From: an uncultured Selenomonadaceae bacterium
Lineage (GTDB): Bacteria > Bacillota > Negativicutes > Selenomonadales > Selenomonadaceae
Length of the DNA: 5,219 nucleotides
Direction of reading: 5' to 3'
Assembly (NCBI GenBank): GCA_905236595.1
Contig: CAJORE010000295.1
Coordinates: forward strand, 1-5,219
Position 1 is the first letter of the stretch. Every line of letters starts with the position of its first letter. Below, piece after piece: positions 1 through 5,219 of this stretch. The notes below the pieces were generated by a model. It was not told where the DNA came from. It was given only the letters and a program-made list of their open reading frames with translations, and did not search any database. The position numbers and the translations under genes were made by a program.

Positions 1-36
1 CTTTATAGCTTTTGATTGCTCCTTTGCCCCTTTCCT

Positions 37-76
37 AAAAAGCAACGTTTCCGCTTGAGGAAGCGTTGCTTTTTTT
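37..76 (+). terminator. Strong intrinsic (Rho-independent) terminator of the upstream transcription unit
   Basis: Positions 42-52 pair with 59-69 in an 11-bp stem with one G-T wobble (48/63) and a six-base GCTTGA loop (53-58). Seven T follow on the + strand (70-76). The stem is preceded by five A (37-41), which extend the pairing and supply a T-run on the opposite strand, so the element could terminate in both directions. It isolates the downstream cluster from whatever lies before the window. In related Bacillota the preceding gene is often rplQ, but no identifiable coding end is visible in bases 1-36. Confidence 0.9.
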
Positions 77-111
77 GTGCGGCGGTTTGGGCTTCTTGCG
101 GCGCGGTGGCG

Positions 112-140
112 TTGACAAAAGAAGCGAATAAGGATAAAAT
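112..140 (+). promoter_or_regulatory. Sigma-70/SigA-type promoter for the ecf-truA-rsmA-scpB cluster
   Basis: A perfect -35 hexamer TTGACA (112-117) is separated by exactly 17 bases from TAAAAT (135-140), a 5/6 match to the -10 consensus TATAAT. This predicts transcription starting near 146-148 and a leader of about 49 nt before the ecfA1 start at 196. It lies just past the terminator at 37-76, so the cluster has its own promoter rather than depending on read-through. No operator-like palindrome or riboswitch fold is evident in the short AT-rich leader. No equally good promoter was noticed inside the cluster. Confidence 0.8.
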
Positions 141-195
141 CACGGTGCTTTTGGCTTTGTGAATTTTTCTTAGAAATTGTTTACTAAATGATGTT

Positions 196-1032
196 ATGAA
201 TTTTATCGAAACGGAAGATTTGACATATAAATACGACGGAAATGAAAAGGCTACGTTGGAAGGGGTTACGCTTAACGTTGCCGTCGGTGAGTTTGTGGCA
301 ATATTGGGAGCCAACGGTTCAGGCAAGTCCACGTTGGCGCGTCATTTCAATGCGATATTGTTGCCGACTTTCGGCGTTTGTCGTGTGAAAGGGATTTTGT
401 CCCAAAGGAGGAACCAACAAGCCATTCGTCGGTTGGTGGGCATGGTTTTCCAAAATCCGGACAATCAGTTTGTGGCGGCGACGGTTGAAGACGACGTGGC
501 GTTTGGGCCGGTCAATGTCGGAATCCCGCGTGAGGAAATTTTGCGCCGGGTGGATGAGGCGTTGGCGGCGGTGAATATGAATGATTATCGTCAAACCCCG
601 CCGCATTTGTTGTCGGGGGGGCAAAAACAGCGCGTCGCCATAGCCGGGGCGTTGGCCATGAGGCCGGAATGCGTCGTGCTTGACGAGCCGACGGCCATGC
701 TTGATCCTAAAGGGCGTGATGAAGTTTTGGCGGCGGTGGGGAAATTGTCCCGTACGGGTACGACGGTGATATACGTTACGCATTTTATGGAAGAGGCCGC
801 CCGTGCCGATCGGATAATCGTCATGGACGGGGGGAAAATAGCGGCAAACGGTACGCCGCGTCAGATTTTTGCCGATGCGCCCAAGATGCGGAAATTGGGG
901 CTTGATATTCCTTTTGCGGCGAATATCCGCGAAGATTTACGCAAAAAGGGCATTGATTTGCCGCCGGTGTTGGACGAAGATGAATTGGCGGCGGAACTTT
1001 CGCGGTTAATTCTCGATGGCGGGCAGAAATGA
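196..1032 (+). CDS. ecfA1: ECF transporter ATPase subunit EcfA1 (CbiO1-type)
   Basis: This is a cytoplasmic ATP-binding subunit that pairs with EcfA2 and drives EcfT-coupled uptake of vitamins or metal ions. The 278-residue length is normal for the family. All ABC ATPase motifs are intact: Walker A GANGSGKST (38-46), Q-loop FQNPDNQ with Q86 (85-91), signature LSGGQ (139-143), Walker B VVLDEP with catalytic E164 (160-165), D-loop around LDP (169-171) and switch H196. FQNPDNQF is typical of EcfA1, as is the C-terminal pattern LDIPFA (236-241) followed by a KGIDLPP segment (251-257). ATG 196 is the only plausible start: the same frame has a stop at 160-162 and no intervening start codon. No clear Shine-Dalgarno site precedes it, which is odd for the first gene of a unit. 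The stop overlaps the ecfA2 start as ATGA. A seven-G run (615-621) encodes part of the signature motif. Confidence 0.95.
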   Translation: MNFIETEDLTYKYDGNEKATLEGVTLNVAVGEFVAILGANGSGKSTLARHFNAILLPTFGVCRVKGILSQRRNQQAIRRLVGMVFQNPDNQFVAATVEDDVAFGPVNVGIPREEILRRVDEALAAVNMNDYRQTPPHLLSGGQKQRVAIAGALAMRPECVVLDEPTAMLDPKGRDEVLAAVGKLSRTGTTVIYVTHFMEEAARADRIIVMDGGKIAANGTPRQIFADAPKMRKLGLDIPFAANIREDLRKKGIDLPPVLDEDELAAELSRLILDGGQK

Positions 1033-1946
1033 TTGAGCTAAAGAATGTGTCGTTTACATATATGCCGGGTACGCCGTTTGCCAAAGCGGCGTTAAACGGA
1101 ATAAATTTTTCGTGGAACGAAGGGGAAAAGATTGCGCTTATAGGTGCGTGCGGCTCGGGCAAGTCCACGCTTGTGCAACATTTGAACGGATTGATTGCGC
1201 CCACGGCGGGGCAGGTCTTTATCGACGGCGTTGAAATAAATGTAAAGAAACGCTTGGCTTTTGATTTGTTTGGCGATCGACACCGGCGGCAACGGGCATT
1301 GGTGAATGAAGCGCGTCGGAAAGTCGGCGTGGTCTTTCAATATCCGGAGCAACAGCTTTTTGAAGAAACTGTTTTTGCCGACGTCGCCTTCGGCGTGAAA
1401 AAAAACGGTCGGATTGCCGATGACGGACAGTTGGCGGAACGAGTGAAAGAAGCGTTGGCTGATGTGGCGCTGTCCTTTGATGATGTGGCGGATTGTTCCC
1501 CGTTTGCCCTGTCCGGCGGACAGATGCGCCGCGTGGCAATCGCCGGCATATTGGTGTTAAAGCCGAAGTATTTGGTGTTAGATGAGCCGACCGCCGGGCT
1601 TGATCCAAAGAATCGCCGCGAACTTATGCGGCAGATCGAAAAATTTGCCGCCAAAAACAAAACGGCTGTTTTGCTTGTTACCCATTCGATGGACATGGCG
1701 GCCGAATTTGCCGATCGCATAATCGTTATGGGGAACGGAAAAATTTTGGCGGACGGCACGCCCAAGACGGTATTTCATGACGAGCAGGGTGTGTTGGCGA
1801 CGGCGGGTTTGGCGCCGCCGCCGATAACGCGGTTGCTTGTGCGGCTTAACGCAAACGGCGTACCCGTGGATCCTTCCGTAACGGAATACGGAGCTGGTGT
1901 GGCGGAGATTCGTCGTTGTTACGAAGAGGTAAGAAATGTTCGCTAA
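1029..1946 (+). CDS. ecfA2: ECF transporter ATPase subunit EcfA2 (CbiO2-type)
   Basis: This is the second ATPase of the ECF module, expected to form a heterodimer with EcfA1 beneath EcfT at the inner face of the membrane. Motifs in the 305-residue product: Walker A GACGSGKST (39-47), Q-loop VVFQYPEQQLFEETV with Q104 (101-115), signature LSGGQ followed by MRRVAIAG (161-173), Walker B YLVLDEP with E186 (181-187), D-loop LDP (191-193) and switch H219. The FQYPEQQLFEET stretch is characteristic of EcfA2 rather than EcfA1. It is somewhat longer than usual (about 280-290 is typical, from memory), largely because of a basic segment at about 73-96 before ARRKVG; the C-terminal part (about 245-305) shows no known extra domain. 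The ATG lies in a 4-base ATGA overlap with ecfA1, pointing to translational coupling. Its end overlaps ecfT by 11 bases. Confidence 0.95.
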   Translation: MIELKNVSFTYMPGTPFAKAALNGINFSWNEGEKIALIGACGSGKSTLVQHLNGLIAPTAGQVFIDGVEINVKKRLAFDLFGDRHRRQRALVNEARRKVGVVFQYPEQQLFEETVFADVAFGVKKNGRIADDGQLAERVKEALADVALSFDDVADCSPFALSGGQMRRVAIAGILVLKPKYLVLDEPTAGLDPKNRRELMRQIEKFAAKNKTAVLLVTHSMDMAAEFADRIIVMGNGKILADGTPKTVFHDEQGVLATAGLAPPPITRLLVRLNANGVPVDPSVTEYGAGVAEIRRCYEEVRNVR

Positions 1947-2748
1947 CATAATGATTGGACGTTATTTCCCGGGCGATTCGGTGCTTCATCGCATGGAGCC
2001 GCGGGTAAAAACGGTGTTGTTGTTGGTTCTTATGGTTAGCGTATTTTTGTGTGCCGATGGAGCGGGCTATGCTGTTTTCGGCATTGCGACAATGGGGCTT
2101 ATTCGCATAAGCGGTGTGCCGTTTGCCGTTGTTTGCCGCTCGTTGTTGCCCTTGTGGTGGATATTGGTGATAACTTTCGGCATACATCTCTTTGGCGTGA
2201 CGGATGGTGAGATGGCATTTACGGTGGGGGCGTTCACCGCTACGGCGGAAGGAGCGCTAAAAGGGCTTTTTATGTGTCTGCGGCTTGTTTTGCTGATAGT
2301 CGTTTCGTCGCTCTTGTCTTTTACCACCGAACCGTTGGCGTTGACCGATGCGGCCGAGTCGCTTCTTTCGCCGCTGAAAATGTTCGGTTTGCCCGCTCAT
2401 GAATTGGCAATGATGATGAGTATTGCTCTGCGTTTTATACCGACGTTGATTGATGAAACCGACAAAATAATGAAAGCCCAAATTTCACGGGGCGTTGATT
2501 TTGCCGATGGTTCGTTGCGTACGCGGGCGGAAAATCTGTTGGCGGTGTTGGTGCCGCTTTTTATTGCTTGTTTTCGTCGTGCCGATGAATTGGCATTGGC
2601 GATGGACGCACGCTGTTATCCCATTGGCGGCCAAGGACGCACCCGCTTGAAAGAAAGTTGTGTGACGAAGCTCGACGTAAAAGCGATAGCCGCCGTGGGG
2701 TGTTTGGTGGCCGTTCTCCTTTGGCTGCGGGGCATACGGTTGTCATGA
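1936..2748 (+). CDS. ecfT: ECF transporter transmembrane coupling protein EcfT (CbiQ family)
   Basis: This integral membrane protein couples ATP hydrolysis by EcfA1/EcfA2 to toppling of an S component that carries the vitamin or metal substrate. The 270-residue product opens with the family signature GRYFPGDSVLHRMEPRVK (8-25). Hydrophobic, probably membrane-spanning stretches follow at about 26-40, 43-58, 64-87, 107-128 and 249-265. The cytoplasmic coupling region contains two Arg motifs that contact the ATPases: AQISRGVDF (181-189, R185) and AMDARCYPIGGQGRTRLK (222-239, R226). In the second motif Cys-Tyr-Pro follows the Arg where Gly is common. Start choice is supported by GAGGT at 1926-1930, five bases before the ATG, inside the end of ecfA2. 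No S-component gene is present, so substrate specificity cannot be read from this window. Confidence 0.94.
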   Translation: MFANIMIGRYFPGDSVLHRMEPRVKTVLLLVLMVSVFLCADGAGYAVFGIATMGLIRISGVPFAVVCRSLLPLWWILVITFGIHLFGVTDGEMAFTVGAFTATAEGALKGLFMCLRLVLLIVVSSLLSFTTEPLALTDAAESLLSPLKMFGLPAHELAMMMSIALRFIPTLIDETDKIMKAQISRGVDFADGSLRTRAENLLAVLVPLFIACFRRADELALAMDARCYPIGGQGRTRLKESCVTKLDVKAIAAVGCLVAVLLWLRGIRLS

Positions 2749-2768
2749 AAGCGAGGCGCAACTTTTGA
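2745..2768 (+). other. Seven-codon ORF bridging ecfT and truA (possible coupling leader)
   Basis: An ATG at 2745-2747 overlaps the ecfT stop as ATGA. It opens a seven-codon frame (MKARRNF) that ends with TGA at 2766-2768, overlapping the proposed TTG start of truA as TTGA. It could let ribosomes finishing ecfT reinitiate and reach the truA start. Its only upstream purine stretch is GCGGGG (2727-2732), 12 bases before the ATG, which is a weak site. It may be chance, since ORFs this short are common. It is listed because both ends abut neighbouring start and stop codons exactly. Confidence 0.25.
2753..2756 (+). promoter_or_regulatory. Shine-Dalgarno site fixing the TTG start of truA
   Basis: GAGG lies eight bases before TTG 2765-2767, normal spacing. 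No ATG or GTG start in the truA frame lies nearby on either side, so this site is the main support for the TTG start and for the 16-residue N-terminal extension. Confidence 0.6.
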
Positions 2769-3568
2769 AACGGGAAACGAAAGCGGCGCTTAAAGCGCGG
2801 GCGCGCAATATTTGTCTTACGGTTGCTTATGACGGGACTTGTTATCATGGTTTTCAGCGCCAAACCAACGGTGTTGTGGCCGTGCAAAATGTTTTGGAAA
2901 AAGCGCTGGGTGAGGTCTTTGGCGACGCCACGATAGAGGTTACGGCGGCGGGACGCACCGATACCGGGGTTCATGCGGCCGGGCAGGTCGTTAATTTTTT
3001 TACCGACGGCAAAATACCGGCAGATAAAATACCGTGTGCTGTCAATGCGTATTTGCCCGGGGATATTGCGGTATTGTCGGCCAAGGAAGCCCCAAAGGAT
3101 TTTTCGGCGTTGCACGACGCCAAAAGCAAAATTTACACTTACACGATATATAATGCGCCCGTGCGTGATCCGCTTCGTTGCCGTTACGCTTGGCACGTTG
3201 AACGGCCGCTTGATACTGCGCCGATGAGTGCGGCGCTTGATGTTTTAAGGGGCGAACATGATTTTTCGTCCTTTCGGGCGGCGGGATCGACGGGTGGCAG
3301 TTCGGTTCGTGAACTTTATTCCGTCGCTTTGACGGCGGTAAAACTCGGCGAGGACGACGAAAAGGTGCCGACGCTTATCAGTACGACGGTACACGGCAAC
3401 GGTTTTTTGTACCACATGGTGAGAAACATAATCGGCTCGTTGGTATACGTCGGACGAGGTCGCTTTACGGTCGAAGATTTTGCGGCGCTTTTGCGGGCGC
3501 ACGATCGTACGCAAGGGGCGCCGACTGCACCGGCAGAAGGGCTTTGCTTGCAAGAGGTGAGATATTGA
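2765..3568 (+). CDS. truA: tRNA pseudouridine(38-40) synthase TruA
   Basis: TruA isomerises uridine to pseudouridine at positions 38, 39 and 40 of the tRNA anticodon arm, in the cytoplasm. The 267-residue product shows the family landmarks in order: LTVAYDGTCYHGFQRQ (18-33), catalytic-loop GRTDTGVH (63-70) with nucleophile D66, NAYLPGDI (94-101), SKIYTYTIYN (121-130) with the conserved active-site tyrosine, HDFSSFRAAG (165-174), GNGFLYHMVRNIIGSLV (211-227) and the C-terminal APAEGLCLQEVRY (255-267). The length is normal for the family. The start is TTG, giving a basic lead of about 16 residues before the conserved core; no better start is available in frame. truA after ecfT is the classical Bacillota order. 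The gap to ecfT is 16 bases and to rsmA 1 base, so it is almost certainly co-transcribed. Confidence 0.95.
   Translation: MKRETKAALKARARNICLTVAYDGTCYHGFQRQTNGVVAVQNVLEKALGEVFGDATIEVTAAGRTDTGVHAAGQVVNFFTDGKIPADKIPCAVNAYLPGDIAVLSAKEAPKDFSALHDAKSKIYTYTIYNAPVRDPLRCRYAWHVERPLDTAPMSAALDVLRGEHDFSSFRAAGSTGGSSVRELYSVALTAVKLGEDDEKVPTLISTTVHGNGFLYHMVRNIIGSLVYVGRGRFTVEDFAALLRAHDRTQGAPTAPAEGLCLQEVRY
3552..3560 (+). promoter_or_regulatory. Extended Shine-Dalgarno site for rsmA inside the truA end
   Basis: AAGAGGTGA is a near-complete complement of the 16S rRNA 3' end and ends nine bases before ATG 3570. It overlaps the last truA codons, coupling the two genes, and supports the upstream ATG over the internal ATG at 3651, which has no such site. 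Confidence 0.6.
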
Positions 3569-3569
3569 C

Positions 3570-4472
3570 ATGGAAGATACGACGGAAAACAATCGGTTGG
3601 CCGAAAAAATACGTCCCGTGTTAGGGACAAAGTCTGCGACGATTCGTGTCATGAAAGCCTTTGACCTTCGCGCCGGAAAGCGATTGGGACAAAATTTTCT
3701 CATTGATCCGGCGGTGGTGGCGACGACCGTCGAGGCGGCCAACGTGCAAGCGGGGGATAAGGTTTTGGAGATAGGCCCCGGCATAGGGACGCTGTCTCAA
3801 GGGCTTTTGGAGAAGGGCGCATACGTTACCGCCGTTGAAATGGATAAGAAATTGCCGGCTGTTTTGCAAGAAACCCTTGACGGTTACGAAAATTTTCGCC
3901 TTGTTGCCGGTGATGTGCTGAAAACCGACATTGCCGCGCTTATGGGCGGTGAGCCTTTTAAGGTGGCGGCCAATTTGCCCTACTACATAACGACGCCCAT
4001 TTTGTTGAAGCTTTTAACGAGTAAGTTGCCGATAACGGTCATTGTCCTAATGGTGCAGAAGGAAGTCGCCGAGCGCATGACGGCGGCGGCCGGTACGAAA
4101 GCTTACGGGTCGTTGTCCGTGGTCGTGCAATATTTTGCCGAGCCGCAAACGGTATGCGTCGTGCCGCCGACGGCTTTTTTCCCGTCGCCGAAAGTGGAGT
4201 CGGCGGTGGTGAGGCTGAAAATATTGCCGCAAAAAAGCGTTCGCGTAAGTGATGAGACGCTTTTTTTTCGTATTGTGCGGGCGGCGTTCGGGCAACGACG
4301 CAAGACGCTGATCAATGCGCTTAAAGGCGGCGGTTTTGCTGCCGACGATATTGTTGCCGCGCTTGATAGGGCGTCGGTTGACGGTACGCGGCGCGGGGAA
4401 ACGTTAACGCTTGACGAATTTGGCGATTTGAGCGAAGCGTTTTTGAATAAAGGGCATGGGGATGCATTTTGA
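3570..4472 (+). CDS. rsmA: 16S rRNA (adenine(1518)-N6/adenine(1519)-N6)-dimethyltransferase RsmA (KsgA)
   Basis: RsmA uses S-adenosylmethionine to dimethylate two adjacent adenosines in the helix 45 loop of 16S rRNA, a late step of 30S subunit assembly; loss of the enzyme is classically linked to kasugamycin resistance. In the 300-residue product: substrate-side KRLGQNFLID (37-46), SAM motif I LEIGPGIGTLS (66-76), acidic ribose-contact region VEMD (89-92), GDVL (114-117), catalytic motif IV NLPYYITTPIL (135-145), FFPSPKVESAVVRL (203-216) and QRRKTLINAL (242-251). The 40-residue lead before QNFL is longer than in Escherichia coli, and its ATIRVMKAFDLRAGKRLGQNF pattern resembles the TR-x-IL-x-x-FGL lead of Bacillota members. 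Start ATG 3570 is chosen for its Shine-Dalgarno site; M28 at 3651 is the alternative. The gene ends in a TTGA overlap with scpB. An eight-T run lies at 4261-4268. Confidence 0.95.
   Translation: MEDTTENNRLAEKIRPVLGTKSATIRVMKAFDLRAGKRLGQNFLIDPAVVATTVEAANVQAGDKVLEIGPGIGTLSQGLLEKGAYVTAVEMDKKLPAVLQETLDGYENFRLVAGDVLKTDIAALMGGEPFKVAANLPYYITTPILLKLLTSKLPITVIVLMVQKEVAERMTAAAGTKAYGSLSVVVQYFAEPQTVCVVPPTAFFPSPKVESAVVRLKILPQKSVRVSDETLFFRIVRAAFGQRRKTLINALKGGGFAADDIVAALDRASVDGTRRGETLTLDEFGDLSEAFLNKGHGDAF
4458..4462 (+). promoter_or_regulatory. Purine-rich ribosome binding site for the TTG start of scpB
   Basis: GGGGA ends six bases before TTG 4469-4471. ATG triplets at 4456 and 4462 are in another frame, so TTG is the only nearby start that gives the complete ScpB N-terminus. 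Confidence 0.5.
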
Positions 4473-5137
4473 CCGAAGCGGAAAATTTGGCGGCATTGGA
4501 GGCGCTGTTATTCGCGGCGGGCGATCCGTTGCCCGTCAAAACCATAGCCGAAATTTTCGAAGGTAATGACGAAACCTTTGCCGAAAAGCTTATTGCCGCA
4601 TACGAAAAAGAATTGGCCGATCGCAAAAAGGGCGGATTGACTTTGCGTCGCGTGGCGGGCGGTGTTCAGTTGGTGACGAAAGAAAGTTGTTTCCCCACGG
4701 TCGCCAAGTTGGGCGAAACCCGTGACCGACGCTTGACGACGCCCGCTATGGAGACATTGTCTGTCATAGCGTACAAGCAACCGATAACAAAGCAGGAAAT
4801 CGAGGATATTCGCGGCGTACGGGTGGAGCGCTCCATTGCCAAGTTGACGGAACTTGGCTTAATAGACGAACGGGGGCGGAAAAGCACCATCGGACGTCCG
4901 ATTTTATATGGTACGACGGAACGGTTCTTGGAGTGTTTCGGACTGAACTCCTTGGACGAGTTGCCGATGTTGCAAGAATTTGCCGCTCAGGATCTTGCGG
5001 AAGAATTCGGCGATGTTGTTTTTGATGCATCTGACGTGCAGGAGGCGTCAACGAGCTTTTTGCCAATTACGGTGACGGCTGATTATGCTGAACCCCCGGG
5101 GAGTTTTGGCACGCCTGATGCGTACCGCATAAAGTAA
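4469..5137 (+). CDS. scpB: Segregation and condensation protein ScpB
   Basis: ScpB is the kite subunit that binds the kleisin ScpA and, with SMC, forms the bacterial condensin that organises and segregates the chromosome. The 222-residue product has two winged-helix domains. The N-terminal one (about 5-78) contains ALEALLFAAGDPL (9-21) and LTLRRVAGGVQLVT (57-70). The C-terminal one (about 87-158) contains the conserved ETLSVIAYKQPITKQEIEDI (95-114), RGV (115-117), GRPILYGTTERFLECFGL (142-159) and SLDELP (161-166). The tail after about 170 is acidic, then proline/threonine-rich, and varies in this family. The TTG start overlaps the rsmA stop as TTGA and has GGGGA upstream, so translation is probably coupled. 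scpB usually follows scpA; here rsmA precedes it and no scpA is present, so its partner must be encoded elsewhere. Confidence 0.93.
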   Translation: MTEAENLAALEALLFAAGDPLPVKTIAEIFEGNDETFAEKLIAAYEKELADRKKGGLTLRRVAGGVQLVTKESCFPTVAKLGETRDRRLTTPAMETLSVIAYKQPITKQEIEDIRGVRVERSIAKLTELGLIDERGRKSTIGRPILYGTTERFLECFGLNSLDELPMLQEFAAQDLAEEFGDVVFDASDVQEASTSFLPITVTADYAEPPGSFGTPDAYRIK

Positions 5138-5142
5138 AGGAA

Positions 5143-5204
5143 ATACTGCATAATTCGTCCGCACCCTTGCCGGGTCTTTTTCCGGCATACTGCGTCATTC
5201 CTCC
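5143..5204. repeat. Imperfect 18-base direct repeat flanking a GC-rich hairpin
   Basis: ATACTGCATAATTCGTCC (5143-5160) and ATACTGCGTCATTCCTCC (5187-5204) match at 15 of 18 positions with a 44-base period. A second shared string, GCACC, follows copy 1 directly (5161-5165) and copy 2 after eight extra bases (5213-5217). Such arrangements occur in dispersed intergenic repeats, but whether this unit recurs in the genome cannot be judged here, and the element may continue past the window edge. Confidence 0.5.
5163..5181 (+). terminator. Possible weak terminator after scpB
   Basis: ACCC (5163-5166) can pair with GGGT (5172-5175) around a five-base loop, followed by CTTTTT (5176-5181). The stem is only four pairs, so it would be weak. 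It competes with a 6-bp stem in the same stretch, TGCCGG (5168-5173) with CCGGCA (5182-5187), whose loop contains the T-run. The placement 25 bases after the scpB stop fits an operon end, but a stronger terminator may lie beyond the window. Confidence 0.3.
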
Positions 5205-5219
5205 TCAGCGTAGCACCAC

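Noticed and set aside
2..58. Possible tail of an upstream + strand gene ending in TGA at 56-58
   Set aside because: The frame stays open into the terminator loop, so it would place a stop codon inside the hairpin. The 18 residues are not recognisable.
141..195. Riboswitch in the ecf leader, as often found before vitamin transport genes
   Set aside because: The leader is only about 49 nt, AT-rich, and shows no paired stems or expression-platform terminator.
3..332. Minus-strand frame of 109 codons at the upstream end
   Set aside because: It is the antisense shadow of the ecfA1 Walker A region, runs through the promoter and terminator, and resembles no protein I know.
805..1745. Near-identical DNA segments in ecfA1 (from 805) and ecfA2 (from 1710) around the ADRIIVM codons
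   Set aside because: This is explained by the common ancestry of the two ATPases and shared codon usage; the identity does not extend far enough to argue for recent recombination.
2561..3196. Long minus-strand frame (211 codons) opposite the ecfT end and truA
   Set aside because: It lies opposite two well-supported genes, has no family motifs, and long antisense frames are expected from this codon usage. The similar frame at 3245-3784 is rejected for the same reason.
5067..5198. Minus-strand 43-codon ORF beginning next to a GAGGAGG string
   Set aside because: The purine site ends only one base before the ATG, too close to work as a ribosome binding site. The ORF runs antisense into scpB and its residues match no family I recognise.

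Overview
This window holds a compact, one-directional run of six complete genes on the + strand. They appear to form one transcription unit: a strong sigma-70/SigA-type promoter sits at 112-140, and adjacent genes overlap or lie within 16 bases of each other. The organism is most likely a member of the Bacillota. The evidence is the ecfA1-ecfA2-ecfT-truA order, purine-rich GAGG Shine-Dalgarno sites, TTG start codons and Bacillota-like protein motifs. Base composition looks balanced to moderately GC-rich, with many GCG, CCG, GCC and TTG codons. A Negativicutes-like lineage would fit, but that is a guess from composition and style, not a demonstrated assignment.

Layout: 1-80 carries a strong intrinsic terminator that ends the preceding (unseen) transcription unit, and its A-run/T-run flanks could let it work in both directions. 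81-195 holds the promoter and a short leader of about 49 nt. 196-1032 (ecfA1), 1029-1946 (ecfA2) and 1936-2748 (ecfT) encode the two ATPases and the transmembrane coupling protein of an energy-coupling factor (ECF) vitamin/metal importer. No substrate-binding S component is present, so this is most likely a shared group II module serving several S proteins encoded elsewhere. 2765-3568 is truA (tRNA pseudouridine 38-40 synthase), 3570-4472 is rsmA/ksgA (16S rRNA dimethyladenosine methyltransferase), and 4469-5137 is scpB (condensin-associated segregation protein). 5138-5219 is non-coding as far as can be seen. It contains an imperfect direct repeat, a short hairpin and a possible weak terminator, and it is cut by the window edge.

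Functionally this is a housekeeping region: micronutrient uptake, tRNA and rRNA modification, and chromosome segregation. The first four genes follow the order familiar from Bacillota. The continuation truA-rsmA-scpB differs from the more usual truA-rplM-rpsI, and scpB lacks its usual scpA neighbour. I do not see a previously undescribed system. The points most worth a second look are the repeat-bearing 3' intergenic stretch, a seven-codon ORF bridging ecfT and truA by stop/start overlaps at both ends, the changed gene order, and an apparent insertion in EcfA2.
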